Origin: Dokdonella_A sp014338185
GTDB taxonomy: Bacteria > Pseudomonadota > Gammaproteobacteria > Xanthomonadales > Rhodanobacteraceae
Assembly: GCA_030263295.1 (NCBI GenBank)
Contig: SZOS01000019.1
Span: 1 to 51,051 of the forward strand
Direction: 5' to 3'
Length of the DNA: 51,051 nucleotides
Shown here: piece after piece, positions 7,231 to 15,895 of the stretch
Layout: every line of letters starts with the position of its first letter
Numbering within the stretch: the stretch's first letter is position 1
Notes under the pieces: generated by a model
What the model was told of the DNA's origin: nothing
Database searches by the model: none
The model's input: only the letters and a program-made list of their open reading frames with translations
Program-made: the position numbers and the translations under genes

Positions 7231-9953
7231 TGCGCCGGCCTGGCAGATTGGCCGTGCGGGCCGCGGCGTGCAGGTCCGTCGAAATCGAGCACCACGATGG
7301 TGTCGTCGGCCACGGCGGCTGGCGGCTGCGCGTTCGTGGTCATGCGTTGCCACAACCCGCGCAACCATGCCGACAGCGCGCGCCGTGGCGGTGTCGGCTC
7401 GCGCAGCGCGCGTCCGACCGCATCGCGTCCGGTGGTGGGCGAGGCGGCATACACGCGCGCTTCGGTCACCTGCGCGGCCAGCGCGGCCGGTACCGGCAGG
7501 CGGAAGCGCACCGCATCGACGCGGTATTGGTCGCGCGCAAGCCGGTCGCCCTTGCCATCGAGCCAGTCCACCGTGACGTTGCCGTCGAAGCGCGGCAGGC
7601 GCAGGTCGACCAGCGCGCCCGGGCTCCAGCGTGCGCCGTCGAACATCACGCTGGCCTCGTCGCTGGGGCGCTCCAGCACCAGTGCGGGATCGCCGAGCAG
7701 GTTGTACATCTCCACCAGCACGCGGTCGGTGGTCTCGCGCTTGGCACGCACCAGCGCCTCGCCGATCGTCGCGCCCGGCCGCAGCAACTGCGAAATCACG
7801 GCCTTGCTGTAGGGCAGCGTGGGCGAATTGCGCCACGACGCCGCGAACACCGCCACCGCGCCCTTGCCCGGTTCGCGCAGGAAGCGTTCGCCGATCGAGT
7901 CCTCGGTCGGGTTGTCGAACGGCGCCGAATAGCAGGTCATCGACAGCACCATCGGCAGCCGCTCGCCGTTGCCGAGACTGCCCACGTCATCGAGCGTGAA
8001 CAGGTCCTGGTTGTTGGTGAGGTCGGGTGGGCCGGTGCGCCAGATGTAGCGCCCGCCGTGGCCGATGAAGTGCACGAGCAGGCGGCCCTGGTCGATGCCG
8101 TCGTGGATCGCGCGCTGGTGCGCGGCGTTGGCGCTGAGCTCGGGCGTGGCGTAGACCTTGTCGGCGACGAAGCCTTCGGCCGCGAGCGTGGCCGCGAGCT
8201 GGTCGGAGGCGGAATGGAAGCTGCGCACCTCGTCGGCGATGAACATCACGTCGCGCCGCCACGCACCCAGTTGCGGCTTGCTCTGGTAGTCGATGGTCTT
8301 GGCGACGATCGCGCCGACTTCCTCGGGCTTGACCACCGGCAGGCGCCCGACCGCGACCACCGGGTGCCAGTCGCCCGGCTCGACCGCGCCGTACCAGTTG
8401 TCGCTGGCCGACTGGCCTTCGGGCGAGGGGAACTGCCAGGTCGGGATGAGGTTGCGGTCGGCGAGCTTTTTCGGCACGTCCTTGTAGGTGCCACCGGGCA
8501 CCGCGCCGAAGTGGCCCGGGAACAGCAGCTCGCGATCGGTCCACTTGGCATAGGCCAGGTCGTTGTAGGTCTCGTGGCGGATGTCGAAGCTCGCATCGCC
8601 CACCAGCAGCAGGAAGCGCACGCGCTTGGGCCAGCGGTGGTAGGCCGCATCGACGAGGTTGCGGATCGCCTGCGGGTGGCTGATGCCATGGTTGAACTGA
8701 TCGTAGACCTCGTCGATGTCGAGCACGGCGACCGACAGCCCGCGCTGGCGGTGGAACTGCGCCAGCGGCAGGATCGCCTCGTGCAGGCTCGGATGGGTCA
8801 CGATGAGATAGTCGTAACCCTGTGCGGGCGCCTGCCACTGTTCGCCGCGCACCGCGCGCAGCGCGGTCGGACGCAGGAACGCATCCCCGGGCAGCGGGTA
8901 CAGCTCGGTATCGGGCGTCGCCGCCGCATAAGCCAGGCGCCCGCCGCCGAGGGCATGGCCGCTGCGGCGCACGCCGTCGCTGCCGTACAGCACCGGCGCG
9001 CTGGCGGCATGCGAGCGCAGCTCGAGCGCCACCTCGCCCTCGCGCGCGCGCAGCGGCAGCCGCGTGGTGTCGAGGTCGCCCGCGATCGGATAGACCGCTT
9101 CGAGCCAGTTGAACATCACCACGTCGATGAGATCGTTCTGCGCCAGGCTCGATGCGCGGCGCCTGGCCACCTGCATCACCAGCGTGTTGCCCGTGGCCTT
9201 GAGCCGGGCGGCCGGCACCACCAGCGCCTGCACGGTCTCGTCGCGGTCGTGCCACATGCGCGGGGCCAGTTCCTGGCCATTGAGCGTGAGCTTGAGCACG
9301 TGGTCGAAGGGCCGGTCGTCGCGCCGCGCACCGCCACCGATCTGCGACAGGCCGCGCAGGTTCAGGCGCAGCGTGACCTCGCCGCCGCGCGCGTCGAAAT
9401 CGGGCAGGTCGAAATCGATCGTCACCGGCTGCGGATCGACCTGGGTGAGCTTGGCCCACATCCACACGTCCGGTTCCTCGCCCGGCTGCTGCTGCTCCTG
9501 GTCGAGTCGGATCATGAGGTTGTCCTGCTCCAGGTGCAGGCGCCGCTGCGCGCGACCGCTGGCGACCGCGGGCGCGGCCGCCTCGCGCAGGCGCGCGTGC
9601 GGGCCCGGCGTGGCCGCAAGCAGGTACACGTTGTGCACCGCATAGGGATCGAACCATGACTCGGGTCCGTGCAGCTGGCGGCCGAGCCACTCGATGCGAT
9701 CGCCCGCGGCGAAGCGCTCGCCGCGCGCGACCACGCGCAGCGGCACTTCCTCGCCGCGCCAGCTCAGCACGAGGTCGTCGGCCTTGCAGTCGGCCAGTCC
9801 CGGCTGCGCGGCCACGATCGCGGCGTGGTCGAGCGCGTACACGCCGCTCTGCTCGAGCTCGATGTGCAGGCGGCCCTCGCAGGCATGCGCGGGCGGCGCC
9901 AGCAAGGCAAGGAGTAGCGCGGCGGTGCGCAGGAGGGACAGGCGTGGGAGCAT
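7227..9953 (-). CDS. Exported C25 (gingipain-type) cysteine peptidase
   Basis: Large predicted secreted protein (908 residues from 9953). The catalytic dyad is visible: His632 in HFIGHGG and Cys674 in LSMTCYSAPFD. Upstream lies the family's substrate-side fold (YLIVTHPSLHEAI, and RFLLLVGDAS). The N terminus MLPRLSLLRTAALLLALLAP ends in AHA before Cys-Glu, a plausible signal peptidase I site. I chose 9953 over a 25-residue longer start at 10028 so that the signal peptide is N-terminal, although no clear ribosome-binding site precedes it. Known gingipains use a type IX secretion tail; no such C-terminal sorting domain is recognisable here. The C terminus instead has a short beta-rich segment and a basic tail. 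It overlaps the Nudix gene by four bases. Confidence 0.85.
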   Translation of the reverse strand: MLPRLSLLRTAALLLALLAPPAHACEGRLHIELEQSGVYALDHAAIVAAQPGLADCKADDLVLSWRGEEVPLRVVARGERFAAGDRIEWLGRQLHGPESWFDPYAVHNVYLLAATPGPHARLREAAAPAVASGRAQRRLHLEQDNLMIRLDQEQQQPGEEPDVWMWAKLTQVDPQPVTIDFDLPDFDARGGEVTLRLNLRGLSQIGGGARRDDRPFDHVLKLTLNGQELAPRMWHDRDETVQALVVPAARLKATGNTLVMQVARRRASSLAQNDLIDVVMFNWLEAVYPIAGDLDTTRLPLRAREGEVALELRSHAASAPVLYGSDGVRRSGHALGGGRLAYAAATPDTELYPLPGDAFLRPTALRAVRGEQWQAPAQGYDYLIVTHPSLHEAILPLAQFHRQRGLSVAVLDIDEVYDQFNHGISHPQAIRNLVDAAYHRWPKRVRFLLLVGDASFDIRHETYNDLAYAKWTDRELLFPGHFGAVPGGTYKDVPKKLADRNLIPTWQFPSPEGQSASDNWYGAVEPGDWHPVVAVGRLPVVKPEEVGAIVAKTIDYQSKPQLGAWRRDVMFIADEVRSFHSASDQLAATLAAEGFVADKVYATPELSANAAHQRAIHDGIDQGRLLVHFIGHGGRYIWRTGPPDLTNNQDLFTLDDVGSLGNGERLPMVLSMTCYSAPFDNPTEDSIGERFLREPGKGAVAVFAASWRNSPTLPYSKAVISQLLRPGATIGEALVRAKRETTDRVLVEMYNLLGDPALVLERPSDEASVMFDGARWSPGALVDLRLPRFDGNVTVDWLDGKGDRLARDQYRVDAVRFRLPVPAALAAQVTEARVYAASPTTGRDAVGRALREPTPPRRALSAWLRGLWQRMTTNAQPPAAVADDTIVVLDFDGPARRGPHGQSARPAQ

Positions 9954-10050
9954 GGGCGGGGTCGGCCGCACGGGACGGGCGCGCGCGGCAGCAGCATCGG
10001 GAACCGGCAAGGCTAGCCGGCGCGCCACGCGCCCGCAACCGCGGTCCCGT

Positions 10051-10818
10051 TCATGCGTGCGCGGCGGGTGCGCCGTAGTAGTGCGCGAGCAGGCTCGCGA
10101 CCGCGGGTGCGGCGCGGCGCAGCAGCGCGGGGTCGGAGAAATGCAGCTCGCTCGTCACCGCGAAGAACTCGTCGGCGCTGTCGGCCGCGTAGGGATCGAT
10201 GAGGGTGTCGCGGCCGTGGTCGAGCGCGCGGCACAGCGCATCGTAGGCGGCCTGCATCGTGCTGATCCAATCGCGGCGTGCGATGTGCGCGGGCAGGCGC
10301 GGCACGCCGTCGGCCGGGCCGTCGAGCATGTCGAGCTTGTGTGCGATCTCGTGCACGACCACGTTGAAGCCGTCGAACGGCTGCGCGAGGTCGGTGGCGA
10401 CATCGGCCCACGACAGGATCAGCGGGCCGCGCTCCCACGCCTCGCCGATGAGCTCGTCGGCGCCTTCGGTGACCACGCCCGAGTCCTCGTCGTGGTACTG
10501 CCGCTGCACGCGAAACTCGCCCGGATACACGATGACCTCGCGCCAGCCATCGAGCCAGCGCGCGTCCAGGCCCAGCACGGGCAGGCTCGCCAGTGCCGCG
10601 ATCGCGAGGCACTGGCCCGGCTCGAATTCGTGGCCTGCGGCGGCGCTGAAGGTCTTGCGCGCGAGGAAGCGCGCCGCGAGCGCGCGCAGGCGCGCGAGCG
10701 CGGCTGCGTCGAGCGTGGCGAACAGCGGCGATGACGCCAGCAGCGCCTGCCAGTCGGGGTCGGCGATCGCGGCCACCGCAGCGCGCGTCGCCCACCAGCG
10801 ACGCAGCACCTGGATCAT
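10051..10818 (-). CDS. mtfA: MtfA-family zinc peptidase
   Basis: A 255-residue cytoplasmic metallopeptidase. The zinc motif is VVHEIAHKLDMLDG (HExxH), with the expected downstream glutamate in ADEFFAVTSE as third ligand. The segment YPGEFRVQRQYHDE is typical of MtfA. In E. coli MtfA binds the repressor Mlc and so affects the glucose PTS; whether Mlc exists here is not visible. Length is close to the E. coli protein. It lies 97 bp upstream of the C25 protease gene and 51 bp after a small exported-protein gene, all on the minus strand, so co-transcription is possible. Confidence 0.92.
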   Translation of the reverse strand: MIQVLRRWWATRAAVAAIADPDWQALLASSPLFATLDAAALARLRALAARFLARKTFSAAAGHEFEPGQCLAIAALASLPVLGLDARWLDGWREVIVYPGEFRVQRQYHDEDSGVVTEGADELIGEAWERGPLILSWADVATDLAQPFDGFNVVVHEIAHKLDMLDGPADGVPRLPAHIARRDWISTMQAAYDALCRALDHGRDTLIDPYAADSADEFFAVTSELHFSDPALLRRAAPAVASLLAHYYGAPAAHA

Positions 10819-10869
10819 GTGCGCACCCGCGCCGCTGCGCGCGGTGCCCGCCGCCGCCGCACCGCTTGC

Positions 10870-11220
10870 CTACTTGATCGCGCCGGGCACCAGCGACTGC
10901 CAGCGGTAGGTCGGCCGGTGCGGCGTGGTGACCGCGGGGGCCACCGCATCGCCGGTCGAGCCGGCGCCACGCGCGGCCGTCGCGGCACCCGCATCGGTAC
11001 TGCCGCGCGTGCTTGCGGCGGCAGGCAGGGCGGGCAGGGTCGCGGCATCCTCGTTGCAATCGGTGGCGGCACCGGGCCGGCCCATGGCACCCGAGGCGCC
11101 GTAGTCGGCCGTGGCGAAGGCCGCCGCAGCGACCTCGTCGGGCACGGACTGGCGGGCAAGGACGCTGGTGCTGGCAACGCAACCCGCGCCCATGATGAGG
11201 GCGACGATCAATGCTTTCAT
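10870..11220 (-). CDS. Small exported protein of unknown function
   Basis: A 116-residue Ala/Thr-rich protein with an N-terminal hydrophobic segment (MKALIVALIMGAGCVAS), either a signal peptide or a weak lipobox. AGGAG lies about ten bases before the ATG. Apart from the leader it has a single cysteine (TDCNED) and low-complexity Ala/Gly/Thr stretches. It ends in PTYRWQSLVPGAIK. From memory, similar W-x-S-[FL]-[LV]-P-G endings occur on small exported proteins of this order, but I cannot verify that. It is divergent to birA, with 249 bp between the start codons. Confidence 0.6.
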   Translation of the reverse strand: MKALIVALIMGAGCVASTSVLARQSVPDEVAAAAFATADYGASGAMGRPGAATDCNEDAATLPALPAAASTRGSTDAGAATAARGAGSTGDAVAPAVTTPHRPTYRWQSLVPGAIK

Positions 11221-11436
11221 GGCAAGGACTCCTGGCGCTGCGCCGAGGAAGCGCCAATGCTCGCACGAGTGGCGACACGGCTCCATCAGCTTGGTGTAAA
11301 GAACTGCATGGGGCGTGCCAGCGGTGGCGAGGCCATGCAAGCGCCCTGCCATGCGCATGCCGCGGTCGCGACCCCTGTCCACTGTCCGCGCGCGGACATC
11401 CGCCGGACGGGGCGCGACCGGCTGGCGGTCGCCACG

Positions 11437-11442
11437 TACACT
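11437..11442 (+). promoter_or_regulatory. Possible -10 box (TACACT) for birA
   Basis: TACACT stands 28 bp before the birA ATG in otherwise GC-rich DNA. The same hexamer precedes the tRNA, peroxiredoxin and FHA-GGDEF genes. No convincing -35 is visible. An in-frame GTG at 11449 is about where transcription would begin, so a leaderless longer form of BirA cannot be excluded. Confidence 0.4.
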
Positions 11443-11469
11443 GGTGTGGTGCCCGCTTCCGGCCAGGCG

Positions 11470-12468
11470 ATGTCCAAGCCCGCGTTGTCCACCCAGGCCA
11501 CCCCCCTGCGCGCCCTGTTGCTCGAACTGGGCCGGGCGCGCGAGTGCTCGGGCCAGGACCTCGCAAGCCGGCTCGGCCTGAGCCGCACCGCGGTGTGGAA
11601 GCAGGTCGAGCGGCTGCGCGCGGCCGGGGTCGACATCGAGGCGGTGGCGGGCCGCGGCTATCGGCTGGCCGCGCCGCCCGACCTGCTCGATGCGCAGGCG
11701 ATCGCCGCGGCGCTGCCCGCGGCGCTGCGCCGGCGCCTGGGCATGCTCGAAGTGGCCTGGCAGCTCGATTCCACCAACAGCGCCCTGTTGCGCCGCATCG
11801 AGACGGGCCTGGCCGACCGCAGCGTGTGCCTGGCCGAGCAGCAGAGCGCGGGCCGCGGCCGTCGCGGCCGGCCGTGGCGGATGCCGCTCGCGGGCGGGCT
11901 CGCGCTGTCGCTGTACCGGCGCTTCGATGGCGCGCTGGCGAGCCTGGCGGGACTCAGCCTCGTGGCCGGCCTGGCCGCGGCCGAGACACTGGCAGCCTGT
12001 GGCGTGGCCGGTGTCGGTCTCAAGTGGCCCAACGACCTGGTCGCACGTGGCGCCAAGCTCGGCGGCGTGCTGGTCGAACTCGGCGGCGAGGCACTGGGAC
12101 CGTGCCATGCGGTGATCGGCGTGGGCATCAACCTGCGCCTGGGCACGACACTGGCGGCGATCGGGCAGCCCGCGATCGACTTGGCCACGCTGGGCCCGCC
12201 GCCGCCGCGCAACCTGCTCGCGGCGCGGCTCATCGCTGCGCTGGAGCGCGCGATCGACGAGTTCGCGCAGGTCGGCCTGGGCCCGTTCGCGGCGCGTTAC
12301 GCGCGGCTGGACGTGCTGCGCGGGCAGCCGGTGCAGGTGCTGCACGCGGGCGGCAGCCGGCCCGGCATCGCGCGCGGCATCGACGCGCGCGGCGCGCTGC
12401 GGGTGGCCTTCGACGAGGGTGAACGCGCGATCGACAGCGGCGAGGTGAGTGTGAGGACGAACCGATGA
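11470..12468 (+). CDS. birA: Biotin--protein ligase / biotin operon repressor BirA
   Basis: Activates biotin and attaches it to acetyl-CoA carboxylase carrier protein. The 332-residue protein has an N-terminal winged-helix DNA-binding domain (DLASRLGLSRTAVWKQVERL, about residues 28-50), so it may also repress biotin genes. The ligase domain follows, with the ATP/biotin-binding loop SAGRGRRGRPW, the motif LKWPNDLV, and GVGINL. The C-terminal beta domain is present. The chosen ATG at 11470 has only a weak AGG nearby. It overlaps coaX by four bases (ATGA). The birA-coaX order is common in proteobacteria. Confidence 0.95.
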   Translation: MSKPALSTQATPLRALLLELGRARECSGQDLASRLGLSRTAVWKQVERLRAAGVDIEAVAGRGYRLAAPPDLLDAQAIAAALPAALRRRLGMLEVAWQLDSTNSALLRRIETGLADRSVCLAEQQSAGRGRRGRPWRMPLAGGLALSLYRRFDGALASLAGLSLVAGLAAAETLAACGVAGVGLKWPNDLVARGAKLGGVLVELGGEALGPCHAVIGVGINLRLGTTLAAIGQPAIDLATLGPPPPRNLLAARLIAALERAIDEFAQVGLGPFAARYARLDVLRGQPVQVLHAGGSRPGIARGIDARGALRVAFDEGERAIDSGEVSVRTNR

Positions 12469-13205
12469 AATTGCTGGTCGACATCGGCAATTCGCGTGTG
12501 AAGTGGGCCAGCCTCGGGCGCGAGGGGCTGGTTCCCGGCGGCGCGTTCGCGCATGCGGGGCAAGCGCTGCCCGAGCTGCTCGCGCGCGAATGGCGCACGC
12601 TCGCGGGTGTCACCGCGGTATGGGTGGCGAGCGTGGTCGGCGCCGCGGTCGAAGCCGAACTGGGCCAGTTCGTGCGCGAGCGCTTCGGCCGCGTCGCCCA
12701 TTTCGTGCGCAGTCCGGCCGCGGCACTGGGCGTGCGCAACGCCTACGCCCAGCCGCAGCAGTTGGGCGTGGACCGCTTCCTCGCGCTGGCCGCCGCGCAT
12801 GCGCGCTCGCCCGCGCTGCAGGTGCTGGCCAGCGTCGGTACCGCGCTCACGATCGATGCGCTCACGGCCGACGGCATGCACCTGGGCGGCCTCATCCTGC
12901 CCAGCCCGATGCTGATGCGCCGCACCCTCGGCAACGCGACCGCACGCGTCGAGACGCAGGGGGGCAGCTACCAGGCTTGGCCGGCCTCGACCGCGGATGG
13001 CGTGTACAGCGGTGCGCTGGTGGCGGCGGTGGCGGCGATCGGGCACTTCCATGGCGCGCTGGAGCGGCGCTGCGAGGCACGCGCGGCGCTGCTGCTCGCG
13101 GGCGGCGGCAGCGACGAACTGCTGCCGCTGCTGCCCGCCGCGCAGCGCGTGCCCGACCTGGTGCTGCAGGGCCTGGCGTTGTGGGCGCGCACGCCGCCGG
13201 CGTGA
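12465..13205 (+). CDS. coaX: Type III pantothenate kinase CoaX
   Basis: Phosphorylates pantothenate, the first step of coenzyme A synthesis. The 246-residue protein starts with the phosphate-binding segment MKLLVDIGNSRVKWA, carries the substrate motif QLGVDRFLALAAAH, and has the second nucleotide-site motif SVGTALTIDALT followed by GGLILPSP. Type III enzymes are feedback-insensitive and use an ASKHA fold. The start overlaps the birA stop (ATGA). It is followed after 64 bp by a SPOR-domain gene. Confidence 0.95.
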   Translation: MKLLVDIGNSRVKWASLGREGLVPGGAFAHAGQALPELLAREWRTLAGVTAVWVASVVGAAVEAELGQFVRERFGRVAHFVRSPAAALGVRNAYAQPQQLGVDRFLALAAAHARSPALQVLASVGTALTIDALTADGMHLGGLILPSPMLMRRTLGNATARVETQGGSYQAWPASTADGVYSGALVAAVAAIGHFHGALERRCEARAALLLAGGGSDELLPLLPAAQRVPDLVLQGLALWARTPPA

Positions 13206-13269
13206 CGCGGCGGCAGGCACGGCGCTGCTAGACTCGCGGTCCGGCTCGCCCCGCCCGCTTTCGGTTGTC

Positions 13270-13935
13270 ATGGTTGCCCGCATCCTGTTCCTGCTGCTGC
13301 TCGCGCTCAATCTCGGCGCCGCTGCGTGGCTGGTGTTCGCGCCCGCGCGCGAAACGCGCCGCGCCGCGCTGACCGACCCGGGCGTGCCGATGCTGCAACT
13401 GCTGGCCGAACGCGATGCCGCGATCGCGCAACCGGAGCTGGACAGCCTGCCCGAGAGCGAGGCCGACCTGGCCAACGACGTGTGCCGCACGCTGGGGCCG
13501 TTCCACACCCAGGCCGATGCGCGCGCCGCGGCCACCGCGCTGCGGCCGCTGGTCAAGCGCAGCCGCACGCGCGAGACGCAGCAGACGCAGACGCGCGGCT
13601 ACTGGGTGTACTTCGCGGCCGCTCCAAGCCGCGAGCAGGCGCTGGCCAGCGCGCGCCAGCTGGCCGAGCGCAAAGTGCGCGACTACTACGTGATCACCGC
13701 GGGCGAGCAGCAGAACATGATCTCGCTCGGCCTGTTCCGCGACCAGGGCAATGCCGAGCGGCGGCGCGCCGAACTGGCCGCGCTCGGCTTCGATCCCAGG
13801 ATCGCCACGCGCAGCGAGGACCTGCCGCTGTACTGGATCGACTTCGCGCTGGTCGGCAACGAACTGCCGGCCGATTTCGCCGCCACGGTGCCGATGCCCG
13901 GCGGCGCGAGCGTGGCGCCGGTGGCCTGCTTTTGA
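13270..13935 (+). CDS. Membrane-anchored SPOR-domain protein
   Basis: A 221-residue protein with one N-terminal transmembrane helix (ARILFLLLLALNLGAAAWLV) and a periplasmic part ending in a SPOR-like domain (about residues 105-185: GYWVYFAAAPSREQA, then ISLGLFRDQGNAERR). SPOR domains bind denuded glycan strands of septal peptidoglycan, so a role near the division site is possible. The hexamer TAGACT at 13229-13234 may be its -10 box, 36 bp upstream. It follows birA-coaX and precedes tRNA-Thr. The exact partner is unknown. Confidence 0.82.
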   Translation: MVARILFLLLLALNLGAAAWLVFAPARETRRAALTDPGVPMLQLLAERDAAIAQPELDSLPESEADLANDVCRTLGPFHTQADARAAATALRPLVKRSRTRETQQTQTRGYWVYFAAAPSREQALASARQLAERKVRDYYVITAGEQQNMISLGLFRDQGNAERRRAELAALGFDPRIATRSEDLPLYWIDFALVGNELPADFAATVPMPGGASVAPVACF

Positions 13936-13958
13936 TCCGTGGCGGTGCGGGCTACACT
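13932..13958 (+). promoter_or_regulatory. Probable promoter of tRNA-Thr
   Basis: A TTGATC -35-like hexamer (13932-13937) and a TACACT -10-like hexamer (13953-13958) are separated by 15 bp. The -10 ends nine bases before the mature 5' end of the tRNA, a fitting distance for a transcription start at or just before it. It overlaps the end of the SPOR gene. The spacer is shorter than the usual 17 bp. Confidence 0.5.
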
Positions 13959-13967
13959 GCGCGCCGC

Positions 13968-14040
13968 GCCGCTTTAGCTCAGTTGGTAGAGCAACCGCCT
14001 TGTAAGCGGTAGGTCATCTGTTCGAGTCAGATAAGCGGCA
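13968..14040 (+). tRNA. tRNA-Thr (anticodon UGU)
   Basis: A full cloverleaf can be drawn. The acceptor stem GCCGCTT (13968-13974) pairs with AAGCGGC (14033-14039). The D stem GCTC/GAGC holds loop AGTTGGTA, the anticodon stem ACCGC/GCGGT holds loop CTTGTAA with TGT at 14001-14003, and the T stem ATCTG/CAGAT holds loop TTCGAGT. The discriminator base is A. The next bases are TAC, so the 3' CCA is not encoded and must be added by the CCA enzyme. The sequence strongly resembles E. coli tRNA-Thr(UGU). Confidence 0.95.
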
Positions 14041-14078
14041 TACCCCTTGCGCGCGCCGCGCTGCCGCGCGCGCACCGG

Positions 14079-14579
14079 TCAGGGATTGATGCGGATCGGC
14101 AGCGGCACGCGCACGCGCTCCCACAGCGCCTGCATGTCCGCATCCGACAGCGCGATGCAGCCGTCGGTCCAGTCCACGCCCGGGTTGAGCTGCAGCCAGG
14201 CGCGGAACGCCGCGTTGTTGGGCTGGCCGTGGATCATGATGTCGCCGCCGGGTGCGACGCCACGCGCACGCGCCTGCCGCCGGTCGGCCGCGTTGGGATA
14301 GGAAATGTGGATCGAGCGGTAGTACGCGCTCGCGGCGTTCTTGTAGTCGAGCACATAATCGCCCTCGGGCGTGCGCCGGTCGCCCTCGCGCGTCTTGTGC
14401 CCGAGCGGGTTGCCGCCCAGCGCCACCGCATAGCTCGCCAGCAGCGTGTCGCCCGCGTACACCGACAGGCGCCGCGCCGCCTTGTCGACCACGATGTGGC
14501 TGGCCCGGATCGCGGCCGGGGTGGCGGCCTGCGCGGGTGCGCAGGTGGCGAGCGTGGCGAGCAGCAGCGTGGCGATCAT
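14079..14579 (-). CDS. L,D-transpeptidase (YkuD domain), exported
   Basis: Would form or edit peptidoglycan cross-links, or attach proteins to peptidoglycan, using a catalytic cysteine. The YkuD motifs are HGQPNN (about residues 115-120) and DWTDGCIALSDADM with the active Cys. From the ATG at 14579 the protein has a standard signal peptide (MIATLLLATLATCAPAQA) and 166 residues. An alternative ATG at 14693 overlaps the dinB stop as ATGA and has GAGG upstream. It would add 38 charged residues before the hydrophobic core. The signal peptide argues for 14579, and the overlap and ribosome site for 14693. It is downstream of dinB on the same strand and convergent with tRNA-Thr. Confidence 0.85.
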   Translation of the reverse strand: MIATLLLATLATCAPAQAATPAAIRASHIVVDKAARRLSVYAGDTLLASYAVALGGNPLGHKTREGDRRTPEGDYVLDYKNAASAYYRSIHISYPNAADRRQARARGVAPGGDIMIHGQPNNAAFRAWLQLNPGVDWTDGCIALSDADMQALWERVRVPLPIRINP

Positions 14580-14689
14580 GGCGATGGCGCGGGTGGGGAG
14601 CGCCGATCCTGGCCAATCGCGCCCGCGTGCGCCACGGGCGCGGGGTTCTTCCGCGCCGCGCCCGTACCCGCTCGCGGCCGCATGCGCGC

Positions 14690-15760
14690 TCATCCCTGCG
14701 CCTCGAACAGCTCGGCCTGCGCGGGCGTATCGTCGGGATCGATGAAGTTGGCCAGCCCCACGCCGACCAGCCGGTACAGCGTGGTCGCGGGCAGCTCGAT
14801 GCGTTCGCGCAGCTGCAGGGCCATGCGCGCGACCTCGGCCGCCGAGCCTGGTGGCTGCACCGGCGTGAGGCTGCGCGTGAGGATGCGGAACTCGCGGGTC
14901 TTGAGCTTGAGCACCACGGTGCGCGCGATGCGCCGGCTGCGCCGGCTCGCGCTCCAGCTGCGCTGGGCGAGGTCACGGATCATCGCGGTGGTGGTCGCCA
15001 GTGGCACGTCGCTGCTCAGGGTGTCCTCGCACGAGATCGAGCGCGTCGGCCGGTCGGGATGCACCTGGCCATGGTCGATGCCATGCGCCAGTTCGGACAG
15101 GCGGCGGCCGTGGCGGCCAAAGCGTGCTTCCAGCGCATGCACCTCGCACGCGCGCAGTTCGCCCACGGTGCGGATGCCGAGTGCGGCCAGGCGCGCCTCC
15201 ATCACGCGGCCCACGCCATGGATGCGTGCCACCGGCAGTGGCGCGAGGAAGTCGAGCACCTGGTGCGGCTTGATCACGAACAGGCCGTCGGGCTTGCGCC
15301 AATCCGAGGCGATCTTGGCGAGGAACTTGGCCGGCGCCACGCCGGCCGACGCGGTGAGGCCGGTTTCCGCGCGGATCTGCGCGCGGATCGCCTGCGCGAT
15401 CGCGGTCGCGCTGCCGAGCGTGGAGGTGGCTGCGGTGACGTCGAGGTAGGCCTCGTCCAGCGACAGCGGTTCCACCAGGTCGGTATGGCGCAGCAGGATC
15501 GTCCGCACCTGTTGCGACACCGCCTTGTAGCGCGCGAAATCCGGTGGCACGAAGATCGCGTCCGGGCACAGCCGTTCGGCCCGCGCCGCGGGCATGGCCG
15601 AGCGCACGCCGTGGCGCCGCGCCTCGTAGCTGGCCGCGCACACCACCGAGCGCGCGCCGCGCCAGGCCACCACCACGGGTCGCCCGCGCAGCGAGGGATC
15701 GTCGCGTTGCTCGACCGAGGCGTAGAACGCGTCCATGTCGATGTGGATGAACTTGTGCAT
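14690..15760 (-). CDS. dinB: DNA polymerase IV (Y family, translesion)
   Basis: Error-prone polymerase that extends past damaged bases. The 356-residue protein starts MHKFIHIDMDAFYASVEQRD, giving the first catalytic aspartates. The second site is PLSLDEAYLDVT with the Asp-Glu pair, followed by the palm motif ASDWRKPDGLFVI. The helix-hairpin-helix region (ARIHGVGRVMEARLAALGI) and the little-finger domain follow. No C-terminal beta-clamp peptide is obvious; the end reads PAQAELFEAQG, which includes an LF pair. No strong ribosome-binding site is seen before the chosen ATG, but the frame upstream lacks family sequence. No SOS (LexA) box was recognised upstream. Confidence 0.94.
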   Translation of the reverse strand: MHKFIHIDMDAFYASVEQRDDPSLRGRPVVVAWRGARSVVCAASYEARRHGVRSAMPAARAERLCPDAIFVPPDFARYKAVSQQVRTILLRHTDLVEPLSLDEAYLDVTAATSTLGSATAIAQAIRAQIRAETGLTASAGVAPAKFLAKIASDWRKPDGLFVIKPHQVLDFLAPLPVARIHGVGRVMEARLAALGIRTVGELRACEVHALEARFGRHGRRLSELAHGIDHGQVHPDRPTRSISCEDTLSSDVPLATTTAMIRDLAQRSWSASRRSRRIARTVVLKLKTREFRILTRSLTPVQPPGSAAEVARMALQLRERIELPATTLYRLVGVGLANFIDPDDTPAQAELFEAQG

Positions 15761-15895
15761 GGCCGGACCGGCGGACTGGCGCATCCGCCTACGCGATGAT
15801 GCGCGATTTTCCTGCACCGTGCCGCGCCGGGTGGCGGCAGCCGGTCGCCGCCGCGGACGCGATGCTTGGCGCGTGTGGATGATGGAGCAACGCGC

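Noticed and set aside
7230..9659. 809-residue plus-strand frame opposite the C25 peptidase
   Set aside because: Composition is that of an antisense shadow (repetitive Ala/Arg/His/Val), no domain, no ribosome site, and the minus strand carries the catalytic dyad.
14048..14074. Terminator hairpin after tRNA-Thr
   Set aside because: A 7-bp GC stem can be drawn from alternating GC sequence, but pairing is ambiguous and no T run follows.
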